DNA of 64,000 nt from Manihot esculenta (taxonomy: Eukaryota > Streptophyta > Magnoliopsida > Malpighiales > Euphorbiaceae): the NCBI RefSeq assembly GCF_001659605.2, contig NC_035177.2:34302136-34366135 (forward strand), in the 5' to 3' direction. Positions 21,236 through 32,631 of this stretch are shown here, piece by piece. Position 1 is the stretch's first letter. The number at the start of each line of letters is the position of its first letter. The notes beneath the pieces are model-generated. The model was not told the DNA's origin, made no database searches, and was given only the letters and a program-made list of their open reading frames with translations. The position numbers and the translations under genes are program-made.

Positions 21236-21684
21236 GCTTGTTCGTATGTACCGTGAATCACACTTGGGCAACCGAATGTTTGCCTATAGGGGAACAGTGA
21301 GAAATACTTGTGGGAATCAACTTATTCAATTCCCCTATAATAACGAAGCAGAACTCGGCCGGCCTACAGGACTCGTTTTCCGTATCCGAGAGTTTCTCTG
21401 TATCGAAACTAGGATAGTGTGATAGGTGATAGTGATGTAAACGTAGATGATGTATCTGGTCATGTAAATCCTCTGAGGATAGCTTTTTATTCTGTAATGT
21501 GGGTATTTGTAACGTGCTGTAATGAAACTTTTATTTTTTCGTTCATACCCGAACTGTTCCTTCTTTATTATGAATGAGGTGTTGAGACTGCTTTCTTCGT
21601 GGTTTTTTCTGAGAAATCTGCGATATTGTTTTTTCCGTCTTGCCTTTTAATTGGTCAGACCCAGAATTCATTTAGCTAGTCTGA

Positions 21685-21985
21685 GTTTTCAGTTTACTCT
21701 TTCCGAGCTGTACCAACCGACCTGCGAGCTCACTTTCGGTTTACTTTATCCAAGCGAGACTAACCGACCTGCGAGCTCTGTCTTTAATCAATGGGTCGAG
21801 CTCTGAGTTCCACTAGCCCACTGAGCTTTCGGTTTACTTTTTCTGAGCTGGGCTAACCGACCTGCGAGCTCGCTTTCGGTTTACTTTATCCAAGCGAGAC
21901 TAACCGACCTGCGAGCTCGCTTTCGGTTTACTTTTTCCGAGCTGGGCTAACTGACTTGTGAGCCCTGCTTTTAATCAATGAGTTG
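21685..21985 (+). repeat. Diverged tandem repeat of about 47 bp in the E3 3' region
   Basis: Five to six copies of a unit containing CTTTCGGTTTACTTT and ACCGACCTGCGAGCTC, in two alternating forms (…TATCCAAGCGAGAC… and …TTCCGAGCTGGGC…), partly interrupted by a GAGCTCTGAGTTCCAC-type spacer. Untranslated 3' repeats are typical of Tat-lineage elements. Confidence 0.75.
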
Positions 21986-23344
21986 AGCTTCTGACCCATA
22001 ACTTTGTATGATTTTGCGGCGTCCTTGTCGCTTCGTTCTGGGCTCGTAGCCTCTGCTTAATGATGATGAGTCAAATCCTGTACCTTTTTAAGTGATAAGC
22101 AAGTCTGACCTTTATCATGCTTCCCCCTGTTTGTCTCCTTGGATCTTTCTCTGACTTGCTCTTTTTCCTTAGTCTTTGTTGCCTGAGTGGCGATGATGTG
22201 CATTTTGTATGTCAGGTCGTCCTGAGCGAGAGATTCAATTGAAGCTCGGTCTCAAGGTTTTGACAATTTGGGTTTTTTTTTTATGTAGATAGCGTGTGGG
22301 CCTTCGGCTGATGGGCTATTGCCGTGGGCCTGGCCCTTTGTAGGAGTGGAGAAGCCCAGCGGTCATCTCTTTGCCCCTTTACCTTCTCGCCGATTATTAT
22401 CTAACCGTTGAGAGGGTAAACTTCGAGAGTAATTAATGATCGCGCCGCTCCAAGACAAAACTGCTCAGAACAACGTTTCATCTCATTATTGCCTTTCACT
22501 TCGAATTCTCCCTGTCTTCTAAAGAAACTCGCTCTCTTCTGCTCTCTGTTTTCCTGCAACTTCTTCTGCTTTTTCCACCCTATTGCATTTTCAGGTACGC
22601 TTCTTTGTTCTTCCATGGAGGGTCCAAAGCTCCCCGACGTTGCTAATCTTAGGTCGCATATTACTTCCTCTACCATAACTAAACACATTTCTCGGAGGTA
22701 TTTAGATACTCCACTTTATCTTATTCGAGCTCCTTTTCAAAATGAAAGGATAGTTCTTCCGAACCCTCCCCCTCCTGGTTTGATGGATCTCCAAAGGGGG
22801 CGTTGTATAGTCTTTTTCCTTCAACAGAGAGATTTTAGTCTACCTTTCCCTTTTACCCCTTTCTTTATCGAGGTTTTCCAATACTTCGGAGTAACCCCCC
22901 GGATGTTGTCTCCGAATTCCATTCTGTTCATGTGTTGCTTTGAGTCCATCTGCCGAAGTTGGGATTTTACGCCCACGGCATGTCTGTTTGTCATTTTCTT
23001 CCATCTTGTCAAGGCGGTTCAGAATTTTTATTATTTCTCCCCTCGTAGTGGGTTATCCTTCTTCACGGGCTATAAGGATTCCATAAAGGGATGGGTAGAG
23101 AGTTTCCTTGTGGCGGAGCTGAAATTAGAATCCGCCTTATCGTGGGGAGTAGATCTAAGTTGGGAGGATGTTCCTCCGGGCTGCAATGACCTGCCCCGAT
23201 TAAGCCTTATTGAGCAGGTGGGGTTGCTTCAATTGACCTCTGTTGAGAGGAAGTATGACGTCGAGAAGTGTATGCTCGTTTCTAATCTTAGGGATATCCG
23301 GGACACGGGTATAGTGCCTTGTCCAACGATTCTGTTTCTTCTTT

Positions 23345-23396
23345 GTAAATGATATCATAAAATGCGTTAATTCTTTGTAGTTTCGTGTTTTTGCAG
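23345..23396 (+). other. Predicted intron 1 of the antisense gene
   Basis: GTAAATGATATC…TTTTTGCAG. Splicing removes an in-frame TGA at 23350 and joins exon 1 to the frame starting S-S-D-V-K-M-E-E. An alternative acceptor at 23380 would be out of frame. The intron is short for a plant. Confidence 0.6.
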
Positions 23397-24310
23397 CTTC
23401 TGACGTTAAAATGGAAGAGATCAAGTATCCGAAGAACTTAATCCTGTCACGGGATAATATGCATGCCACTTTCGATGCCCTTCGGGCTGGGCATTCAGTG
23501 CCTGAGGTCGCTGCAGAGGTGGCTCAAGTTGCTTCTTCCAAGAAAGTTAGCCGACCTCATGCCAAGGCTTCTTCTCGAGATCCTAAGCCGAGCTCTCGCG
23601 GCACCAAATCATCTCGGCTATCCAGTCGTGGCAAGTCGGCCTTGACTATTAAGCCTATTGAAGAGTCTAGGTCCGCTCAAGCTTCTTTAGAGGGTGCGAG
23701 GGAAATTTCTCTGGCCATCGTGGAGCAGACCGAGGTCGTTGAACAAGCATAGTTGGGTCTTGCTCATTCTTCTGAAGAGGTGTCAGGGGGAAAATTTAGG
23801 TCCCCCATTACTGAAGATAAGGAGGCTTCTGGGAAGGGGAAAGAGATCATTCTTGTAGAGGATAAAGTCCCAGAGGTCCCTATCACAGATGTCTCTGCCC
23901 CTGCGGAGACCGGGTCTGGGTCTGGAGGCATCATAGAGAAGATTGGGGACAAGCGTCCAGCCTCTCCTGAAATGTCTGCCCCGCCTCCTGCTCGGAAGAA
24001 ATCCAGGGCTGCCAAAGGATCTTCTCCAGCCCTTCCTTCTATTGGGAAGGGGAAGAATGTTCCTATTATACCTCTATTGTCTTCTCCTGACAACGACACT
24101 CTGAATGCGGCGAATATCACCTCTCAATCTCCGGCCAGTGATGTCGCCGAACTTCTTAGGAAACAAATGTTTGGTGGAACCACAGAGGCCTCGGATCCAC
24201 GTCTACTTGCCCTTACTAGTCTTTTAGCCAGTTCTACCAAGGAACAAGCATCTTTCCGATCTCGATCTCGTGAAGAGCTTGGGAATACAATCAGGGAGAT
24301 GCTTCTGATG

Positions 24311-24381
24311 GTAAGTTATTTTTCTATTTTTCTTTTGGTTTTCTTTATTTCTTTCTTTTGACGGTTGTTCTTTTGTGTTAG
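24311..24381 (+). other. Predicted intron 2 of the antisense gene
   Basis: GTAAGTTATTTT…TTTTGTGTTAG with a pyrimidine-rich interior, phase 0, joining L-L-M to M-T-G-L-F-M-E-V-D. Confidence 0.65.
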
Positions 24382-25673
24382 ATGACGGGCCTCTTTATGG
24401 AGGTGGACGCTCGGGACCACTCTCTCCAGGAGTCTGTGGATCGCCGGATTGAAGAAGCGCGCTTGGAGGAGAATATATCTGCCACCAGCGATGCCAGGGG
24501 CAATCTCTTAGCTGCCCGAGAGCATACCCAATCCCTCCAGGCGGAGTTGCATTCTGCGTTGGAGGCCCTTAAAAGAGCTGAAGGAAGGGCAACTGAGATA
24601 GAGGAGCACGCCAAGTCCCTGGAAGTAGAGTTATCTCGTACTTGCAGGGTTCTCAAGGAGTCTTATGAGAGGATGGCTGCCGTGGAAGTTCATTGTGAAG
24701 GAGTTTTAAAGCAGCTGTCCTCTATGACGGAGGCTCTTCGGGAAAGAGACGAGGCTATAAGTCAAAGAAATGAGGTCCAGCGCCAATATGAAGCCTTAAA
24801 GGCTGATTCTGAAGGACTTCAGGTTCACCTGAATGAGGTGAATGTTCAGAAAGAGAAAGCCCTAGCTCGGGTGGAAGTCCTTGAGCAGGAGCTAAGCACG
24901 AACGTATCAGAGACCTGGCTTCATCGGCGGAGGAATTCCAACTTTGCCATCAACAGCTTAACCATGAAGTCAGGACTTTGGAACGTAAATGTTCAGCCCT
25001 GCTCAAGGTAGTGAAACACGCTGAAAGCAAAGTCCAGCTAGAACGCGAGAAATGTCTAGCGGAGTATCAGGAGTCGGAGGAGCTGAAAAGAAAGATTGAG
25101 CAGGCCTGTGAAGCTTACCTTCAAGACTACAAGGATTCCCCTGAGTTGAAGGAATTTATAGCTGAGGCCTGTGAATCACATCTTGATGAATATAAAGCCT
25201 CTGCAAACATGAAAGCTGCTGTTCTTTGGAAAGCCTTCCGCATGTACGTAACCGGTTACAATCGCGGCATAAGGGAGGCTAGACATGCTCCTAATACTCC
25301 TCTGGAAAAGCTTCGTATGGCCGAAGTGGACTCTGATGGCGAGCCGGTGTTATATGGGGAAGATGATTCCCCTATGCCTAGAGGTGATTGTCGCGTTGGA
25401 GGCTCGTCAGCTGTGTCTTCTGAAGAAGAATCCGAGCCGGATGGGGAGGACATGGAAGTCCCTGAATCTGAAGAAGGCGACCCCGATTCTGAAGGGGAAG
25501 ACCTTAACTCGGGGTTGGAGATTGCCCCGGTTGTTGATATTGAGAAATCTGTCCCAAAGGATACCGGGCCTCCTTCAGATATGATTGTAAATAAAAATAG
25601 TGTAGGCGAGGATGTTCTTAAAAATGTAAGTCTCTTGAGGACTATTTTCCCTTCAACCTCGTCAGATAAATAG

Positions 25674-26261
25674 ATTGTAATAGCCATTTCTCTCAATGGA
25701 ATTTTGATTTCTTTTTACTTGAATTACTTTTTGTTTTTCATATATCTTGGAATTTATCTCTTCTTTTCGTAATTGTAATACTTACATTGTATAAGCTTTT
25801 TCCGAATTGAACTAGCCTTTAGTTATGAGCTCGGATGTCTATTTATGGCGAACTGACTCGAGTTATGAGCACAGTCCTTCAGCTGCCTTTTTTTTTTTTT
25901 TTTTTATCCGAGCTGAGAGCTCGACTCTTCACTCTTTACTTAGGCTTTTACACCTATGGCCTGTGATGCTTCTCATACCCCTGGGTGTCTTCCAGGCTAT
26001 TTGCTGTCTAGACCTCTTTATAAGCTGAGCCAGCTTAGCGTCAGCGATCACTTTTTACGTTCAGTGCCTTTTGGCTATAGTGCTCCGAGCTCCTTCGGGA
26101 GATCGGAGTTTGGCCTTTCTTTGATGCCTTTGGACTCATCTTTTTGTGAGGTCGGAACTGTATTTTTATGAATTGTCCCTGCATATGATATGGAGAATTT
26201 TTGCTTAAGGATGGCCTTAAGGTCTTCATCAGCTATTTTTGCTTTGTTTTCCCGGGAGTTC
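25674..26261. other. Untranslated stretch between the antisense gene and the minisatellite
   Basis: Contains a poly-T run (about 25890-25906) and GAGCTC-rich segments like those of 21685-21985. No convincing coding sequence on either strand. Confidence 0.5.
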
Positions 26262-26760
26262 TTAGGGGATCCCGGTCTTCTTTTGTTTTTCCGGGATGGC
26301 CTCGGGGCCTCGCCGGTTGTTTGTGTTCTAAGAGATCTTACTAGATCCTGGCTATTTTTGTTTCGGGGTGACCTCGGGGCCCCGCCGGCTATTTGTGCTC
26401 CAGGAGATCTCACGAGATCCTGGTCGTTTTTGTTCCGGGGTGACCTCGGGGCCCCGCCGGCTGTTTGTGCTCCAGGAGATCTCACGAGATCCTGGTCGTT
26501 TTTGTTCCGGGGTGACCTCGGGGCCCCGCCGGCTATTTGTGCTCCAGGAGATCTCACGAGATCCTGGTCGTTTTTGTTCCGGGGTGACCTCGGGGCCCCG
26601 CCGGCTGTTTGTGCTCTAGGAGATCTCACGAGATCCTAGTCGTTTGTGTTCCGGGGTGACCTCGGGGCCCGCCGGCTATTTGTGCTCCAGGAGATCTCAC
26701 GAGATCCTGGTCGTTTTTGTTCCGGGTGACCTCGGGGCCCCACCGGCTGTTTGTCTTCTC
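26262..26760. repeat. 72-bp minisatellite, about seven units, in E3
   Basis: The unit contains GACCTCGGGGCCCCGCCGGC, then TTTGTGCTCCAGGAGATCTC, then ACGAGATCCTGGTCGTTTTT. Being 72 bp, it is open in several frames on both strands and gives spurious repetitive ORFs with a 24-residue period. The leftmost unit is the most diverged; some units alternate CTATTTG/CTGTTTG, suggesting spread of unit pairs. It lies between integrase and the antisense gene, where Tat elements commonly hold tandem repeats. Confidence 0.9.
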
Positions 26761-26957
26761 AGTTTGGTTCATGGTGTCAGGAATTCTAGGGGATCCTGTA
26801 CACCTACCTCTCTGAGGTCTTGTTCCTCTAAGGGGTCTCTCCGAGCCCTGTTCTTTCTTTGTCATGGAGGAGTATTATTCATAAAGATAACTTATTGTGT
26901 AAACAATTTTGTTTCCTTCATATTTATCAGAATACAATGTTTTTCTTTACAATTGTA

Positions 26958-27929
26958 TCAGGGGAAATACCTCTTTAGGTGTTGGATATTCCAAGCGTGG
27001 GGCTCATGGTTCCCTTGCATATCTTCAATCCGGTATACTCCTGGCCGGACTACTTTTGTTACCTTGAACGGGCCCTCCCAGGTCAGTCCTAGCTTACCAG
27101 CTGTCGCTCTTTTTCCTGTGGCTTCCAGGTTTCTTAAAGCCAGGTCCCCCACCTTCAAGCTTCTTTCTCTGACCTTTTGGTTGTAGTATCGTGCTGCCCG
27201 TTGTTGATAGGCGGCAGTTCAGATTTGAGCTTCTTCCCTGATTTCCTCAAGGGCATCCAGGTTACTTCTTAGCTTGTCGTCGTTAGTGCTCTCACTAGCA
27301 AATTGGACTCGATGAGTAGGAATCTGCAACTCAACTGGGACTACGGCCTCTGTGCCATAGGCAAGTGCAAAGGGCGTTTCTTTAGTGGGTGCTCTAGGGG
27401 TGGTTCGGAGTGCCCACAGGATGCTGTTGAGCTCTTCTGCCCAATTTGCCTTTGCCCCATCTAGCCGCTTTTTTAATCCTTGTAGGATGGCTCTGTTGGT
27501 GACCTCTGTTTGGCCGTTAGTTTGAGGATGAGCCACGGAGGAGAATTTATGCCAGATACCCATGTTCGTTGTGAAAGCTCTGAAGGTGCTGCAATCAAAC
27601 TGTCTGCCATTATCTGAAATAAGCACTCTGGGTACACCAAATCTGCAGATGATATGTCCCCACACAAAATCTATCATCTTTCGAGCTGTAATTGTGGCTA
27701 TTGCTTCCGCCTCTGGCCATTTTGAGAAGTACTCTACAGCCACCACTACAAATTTCCTCTGCCCCGTAGTCTTGGGGAAAGGTCCCAGGATGTCAATTCC
27801 TCATTGCGAGAAAGGCCATGGACTGGATATGCTAGCTTGAGGAGTGGCTGGAGTTTTGATAGCATTAGCAAATCTCTGGCATACGTCGCATCTTCTGACG
27901 AACTCTTCTGCTTCTTTTTTAACAGTGGG
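26958..27929 (-). pseudogene. E3 integrase (core and C-terminus)
   Basis: Minus strand. The catalytic core is visible as E-Y-F-S-K-W-P-E-A-E-A, F-G-V-P-R-V-L-I-S-D-N-G-R-Q-F (second D) and P-Q-T-N-G-Q-T-E-V (catalytic E). The C-terminus has L-G-L-T-W-E-G-P-F-K-V and ends H-L-K-R-Y-F-P without a chromodomain, typical of Tat. Stops are TGA at 27219-27221 (arginine codon expected), TGA just upstream of G-I-D-I-L (tryptophan expected) and TAG at about 27930 in Y-Y-stop-P. These three stops are all C-to-T or G-to-A type. Confidence 0.87.
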
Positions 27930-29282
27930 CTAATAATACCCTTGCCTGAATACTTTATTAGCTAATGTCCCTCCTCCCTCGTGGGCTCCACACATGCCTC
28001 TATGTATTTCTTCCATCACCTTCGTAGCCTCTTCCGGGCTCACGCATCGGAGCCACGGACTGGACTTTCCTTTTCTGTATAAGGTCCCCCTTATCGCTTG
28101 GTAGTTAGCGGCACGAGCTGCTATCTTTTTGGCTTCATCTTTATCCTCGGGGATTTTACCTTTCTCCAGGTATTCTAAGTAAGGGGTCATCCAAGTCGGG
28201 TTCTGTTCTACCTGCAATATTGTGTTAGTTTTATTAAAAGCAGGTACATGGACATATTGTATGTACACTTCATCAGGAAGCTGTTCCAATTCTTCTTTGG
28301 ATAATCGGCTAAGCATATCTGCTTCCTCATTTTCCTCTCGGGGTATTCTTTGAAATCTGATGGTTACTCCTCGACTTGTGAGCTCGGCTTCTAAAGTTTT
28401 TACTTTAGCCAGGTAATTCTGCATAATGGGATCTCTAGCCTGATACATCCCTGTTACTTGGTTGATCACCAGCTGAGAGTCGCTGTTTATCTCGAGATTG
28501 GTTACTCCCACTTCCAGCGCCACCAACATCCCATTTATCAGGGCTTCATATTCTGCCACATTATTCGAGGCTTTGAACTCTAGACGTAAGGCGTAACATA
28601 CCTTAAAATCCTCTGGCCCCTTAAGCATTATTCCAGCACCACTGCCCTCAGTGCCTGATGCTCCGTCTACATACAACTTCCAGTTAAATTCTGGATGAGG
28701 CTCCCCCTCACGTTCCTTTCCTGCTATCCCTGAGGATGATCCTCTCTGCTCCCCGTTGAATGTGCATTCTGCTATGAAGTCAGCCAAGGCTTGAGATTTT
28801 ATAGCTGTCCTAGGTCGATACTCTAGACAGTAAGGGCTGATCTCTACGGACCAAGCCAACATCCGACCTGAAGTTTCCGACCTGCGTAGAATCTTCTTTA
28901 AGGGTTGGTCTGTCATCACAACTCCTTGGTGGCCTTCCAAATAAACTCTGAATTTTCGGACTGCTAGCAATAGGGCGTAAGCCATTTTTTCAATGTTCGA
29001 ATATCTGACCTCGGTATCTCTGAGTACCTTGCTGACGTAAAAAACGGGTTTCTGCTCCCCTTCTTCCACCCTTACTAATACTGCGCTGACTGCTTGTTCT
29101 GAGGCTGCCAAGTATATCAGAAGTTATTCTCCTTTCATAGGACTACTGAGCACGTGGGGCGAGCTGAGATATCCCTTAAGCTCTGCGAAGGCTTTTCAGC
29201 AGTCTTCTGTCCATTCAAAGTTTGGCACCTTCCTCAATTTTTTGAAAAATGGTAAGCATTTTTCTGCTGACCTTGACATAAA
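27930..29282 (-). pseudogene. E3 RNase H pair and integrase zinc domain
   Basis: Minus strand, read from 29282: the end of the first (gypsy) RNase H, broken by stops up to 29112, then A-A-S-E-Q-A-V-S-A-V-L. A second, archaeal-type RNase H follows, with Y-V-D-G-A-S-G, A-E-Y-E-A-L, I-N-S-D-S-Q-L-V and E-E-A-D-M-L-S-R-L. The integrase zinc-domain start (E-I-H-R-G-M-C-G-A-H-E) comes last. A dual RNase H is diagnostic of the Tat lineage. The second domain is open throughout and keeps its acidic catalytic residues. Confidence 0.88.
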
Positions 29283-30941
29283 TCAGTTGAGTGCTACTAC
29301 TCTTCCGGTTAGTCTTTGGACGTCCCTTACACAGGTCGGCTCTAGCATTTTCAATATGGCTTCTACCTTCTCCGGGTTAGGCTCGATGCCTTTTCCGCTC
29401 ACCATGAATCCCAAGAATTTTCCTCCTCTAATAAAGAAAGCACATTTTGCTGGGTTCAACTTCATTCTGTACTGGTTTAATACCCCGAATACCTCCTTCA
29501 AGTCTGCTATATGCTGCTGAAAATTTGGGCTTTTGACCACCATATCATCTACATAAACTTCTACATTTCTGCCAATCTGGTTTTTGAAGATTTTATTCAT
29601 CAATCTTTGGTAAGTTGCCCCGGCATTCCTCAATCTGAATGGCATAGCTCTGTAGCAATAAGTTCCATCTTCAGTTATAAACGAGGTCTTTTCCTCATCC
29701 GACCTTTCAATGGGGATTTGATGATAACCAGACATAGCATCCAAAGAAGACATATAATCGAAACCGGCCGTAGAGTCGACCATTTTATTAATATCAGGAA
29801 GTGGATAACAATCTTTAGGGCAGGCCTTATTTAGGTCAGTAAAATCTATGCACATCCTATATTTGCCATTGGCTTTTTTGACTAATACAGGATTTGCTAG
29901 CCACTGCAGGTACATAACTTCCCTAATAAAGCCTGCCTCCTCGAGTTTCTGCACCTCCTCCCTGGTGGCCTGCTGCTTCTCTCTTCCTACTACTCCCTTC
30001 TTCTGCTTTACTGGCTTGGCTTCGGGGAGTACATTCAGCTTGTGTGTCATTACCTTAGGGTCAATTCTAGGCATGTCGGAGGGCTTCCAGGCGAAACTAG
30101 ACGCATGACCTCGGATCAGGGCCATGACTTCAGCTTTTTGTTCTTTAGCGGCGTTGAGACTGAAGACCTTTTGTGCCTCTGCTTCTGATAAAGGGAAGAT
30201 CTCCAGCTCCCCCACCGGTTCTGTCCTGGTCTCTGTTTTCTCATCCCGAACCTCTAGAACTTCTGAGTCAAGAGCTTTTCCAGTGGAGCTCGGTTCTGCT
30301 ACTGTGGCTAAGTATACTGCTCTTGCCTCTTCCTGGCTGCCCCGGACTATTCCCACCCCTTCTTCTGTTGGAAATTTAAGCGCCAAATACCTGATACTGG
30401 TGACAGCTTCGAAGTTGAACAGCGCAGGCCTCCCCAGGATCACATTATAACTCAACGGAAGCTTGACCACTAAGAATACCTCGTGGTGAGTGCGAGTCCT
30501 GGGTGCGTCACCTAAGGTGAGAGCCAGCTTCACCTTCCCTTCTACGAGCACCGGTACTCCTCCGATTCCCTTGATTGGTGCCTGGTCTCGGACCAACTGT
30601 TCTTTCGGAATTCCCATCTGCTGAAAAACCCGGTATGGTAGCAAGTTGACTTTACTCCCGTCATCCACTAAGATCTTCTTTACCCGATAATTATGAATGA
30701 CGGCTTCAATGATGAGCGCGTCATCATGGGGCATCTGAATACTCTGAGCATCTTCTGAAGAGAAGGTGATGGTCATGGGAGAGTGGTCAACGATTTGCAT
30801 GACCTCAGTACTGCTGCTCTCTCCCTCCCGATTTCTCTTCTTCCCTCGGCGGCCCATCCGACCTCCCGTTCCTCCAACAATCATATTGATGGTCCCACTG
30901 GATCCATCGTTCACTGGTCCAGTTCCTGTTCTCCTCGGCAT
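29283..30941 (-). pseudogene. E3 protease and reverse transcriptase
   Basis: An open minus-strand frame of 552 codons, part of a larger gag-pol frame. The protease has I-L-V-D-D-G-S-K-V-N-L-L; Tat proteases usually have D-x-G-S here. RT follows, with Y-R-M-C-I-D-F-T-D-L-N-K-A-C-P-K, S-G-Y-H-Q-I, M-P-F-x-L-x-N-A-G-A-T-Y-Q and the catalytic V-Y-V-D-D-M-V-V-K-S. The conserved glycine in M-P-F-G-L-K-N-A is arginine here. The frame stops at 29283 within the thumb/connection, and several stops follow. It is called a pseudogene because the element cannot make an unbroken polyprotein. Confidence 0.87.
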
Positions 30942-32561
30942 CTAAACCGCCAAACTGGATTGAGGCCTTTGTCCCTCTGATTTCTTCACAAAGTTCTTGA
31001 GATGCCCCCTCTTTATTAACCTCTCGATTTCTGCTATCAACTAGAAGCAGTTGTTGGTATCGTGGCCATGCGTCCGATGATACTGACAATATTTGTCAGG
31101 ATTCCGTTGGTCTGCTTCCGACTTCATAGGTTTGGGCCACTAGAGGAATTCCTTATCTTGGACAACCATGAGCACCTCAGCTCTGGACGCATTTAGTGGA
31201 GTCGGCTTCTCAGGGACCCAAGGGGGAGGTAATCTTGGCTCATGGTCCCGTGGAGGGGGAGGCCTTTGATCCCTTCGCTCCCAGGCCTGCTTGTACGGCT
31301 CGGGCCTCTTGCTGTGTTTCTTTTCATGCCTCTCCGGCCTCCTTTCTTCTGAGGCTTTTTCTTTTCTTGTCATCCCTTTGGCAAATCGGCTTGTTACTAA
31401 GGCGCCATCCTGCCTTATATACTTCTCCGCTCTCTTCATCAGCTCGGCCAGGGAAGTCGGAGGCTTCCTGCTTAAGGAACCGAAGAACTCGGCAGAGGTC
31501 GTTCCCTTTTGCATGGCTTCTACCGCCCTTCCTTCATCGAGTTCAGGAATCTGCAGGGCCTCCATATTGAAACGAGCGACATACTCTCTGAGTGATTCGC
31601 CCCCTCTCTGTCTTATTGTCTCCAAGTAGCTCGTCTTCCTCTCTGCTGGCACCCCGGCTATGAATCGACTGATGAAGCGAGTGGCTAGGTCTCTGAAACT
31701 TCTGATACTTCCGGCCTCAAGGCTGTTGAACCACGCCCACGCTGGTCCCGAGAGCGTCGTTGGGAACACTTTACACATTAAGGCATCTGACAGAGTTTGC
31801 AACTCCATGAAGGTCTTATAGTTCATGACGTGCTCCCTCGGGTTACCAGCTCCGTCATAGGCCGCCATTGATGGCATCATAAACTTCTTAGGGACAGTTT
31901 CTTGCTGCACCCACTTTGAGAAAGGGGAAGAAGTAGGCAAAGAGGTTTGGCTTTGGTCTTTCTTACCTAGCTCGGCTAAGAGCTGTTCTCTCAATCTCTT
32001 CAACTTTTGGTCCACCTTCTCGTCTTCCGGGCTGGGTTTTTTCTCCAGGTGGTATTCCTCCTCCTCTGCTTCAGTTCCCGTCCGCCCGGTTGTTTCAGCT
32101 GAATAGTTATCCACCTCCTCATTTTCTATTATCTCTCTCGCCCTCCTCGCATGGATTCGGGCCTCCGGTTCTTCCTCTTCCCCGGATCTTCTCCCTCTTT
32201 CTCCAGTATCGCGGCTGCTGGTTTGAAGACGGTCAGGTGCAGGTCGGGGGTCATTGGTCTGAGGTTCCTCTACAACCGGGAGTGTATTTACTGGGGTGCT
32301 GAGGCCTCTCTGTTGCATTATCTGCCCCAACCAGTGGGCGGTATTTTGTAACTGGAAAGCCATATTTTGAAGATCCTGGTTAGACAGGGTAACAGTGGGA
32401 ATATTCCCTGCCAAACTTGGCGAGGGATTAAGGGGAACAGGCGTTTGGTTGTTTAATGTCGTAGGACTAGAAAAGGAGAATTGTTGCCCCTCTTGGGCAG
32501 AGCTTAGGTCATTTAGGACGTTAAGGTTACTTTCCTGGTGATTAGCCATCGTGGATCTCAA
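30942..32561 (-). pseudogene. E3 gag
   Basis: Minus strand from ATG near 32561 (a second ATG, M-A-N-H-Q-E, lies four codons on). A proline/serine-rich N-terminus and an acidic/arginine-rich middle are followed by the Tat-type gag capsid domain (P-A-W-A-W-F-N-S-L, F-I-S-R-F, L-R-E-Y-V-A-R-F-N). A lysine/arginine/proline-rich tail leads to a zinc-binding segment C-Q-Y-H-R-T-H-G-H-D-T-N-N-C (about 31080-31040). TAG at 31140 and a frameshift near 31050 separate it from protease. Confidence 0.85.
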
Positions 32562-32610
32562 TGGGTTTTGTTAAGAGTGAAAACTCCGATGATGAAAAGA
32601 TCTCCGTCGT

Positions 32611-32630
32611 TTTCCCACAGACGGCGCCAA
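32611..32630 (-). other. E3 primer-binding site
   Basis: Minus strand TTGGCGCCGTCTGTGGGAAA next to the 5' LTR. TGGCGCCGTCTGTGGGA-type sites are found in Tat-lineage elements; I am unsure which tRNA it matches. Confidence 0.75.
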
Positions 32631-32631
32631 T

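Larger units (their letters stand above)
22615..25673 (+). pseudogene. Spliced antisense gene of E3: Transposase_28-like (putative gypsy type transposon) domain plus coiled coil
   Basis: Exon 1 from ATG 22615 encodes a domain of about 240 residues resembling the plant family named putative gypsy type transposon (Pfam Transposase_28), with F-P-F-T-P-F-F-I-E-V-F-Q-Y-F-G-V-T-P and L-S-P-N-S at the expected places. A 52-nt intron 23345-23396 (GTAAAT…TTGCAG) keeps phase into exon 2. A 71-nt intron 24311-24381 (GTAAGT…GTGTTAG, phase 0) leads into a long coiled coil (24382-24900) and an acidic serine/glutamate tail. Two lesions break it: TAG 23750-23752 and a one-base-type frameshift near 24900. It runs opposite to gag-pol between integrase and 3' LTR, the known position of antisense ORFs in Tat-lineage elements; their role is unknown. 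Confidence 0.7.

Noticed and set aside
26075..26865. Repetitive proline/glycine/arginine-rich ORFs on both strands
   Set aside because: They are the 72-bp minisatellite read in frame (72 is a multiple of 3). Every frame without a stop looks like a repeat protein.
30124..30450. Plus-strand ORFs across E3 pol (29242-32351)
   Set aside because: Antisense shadows of protease, RT and gag without domain resemblance, unlike the supported antisense gene at 22615-25673.
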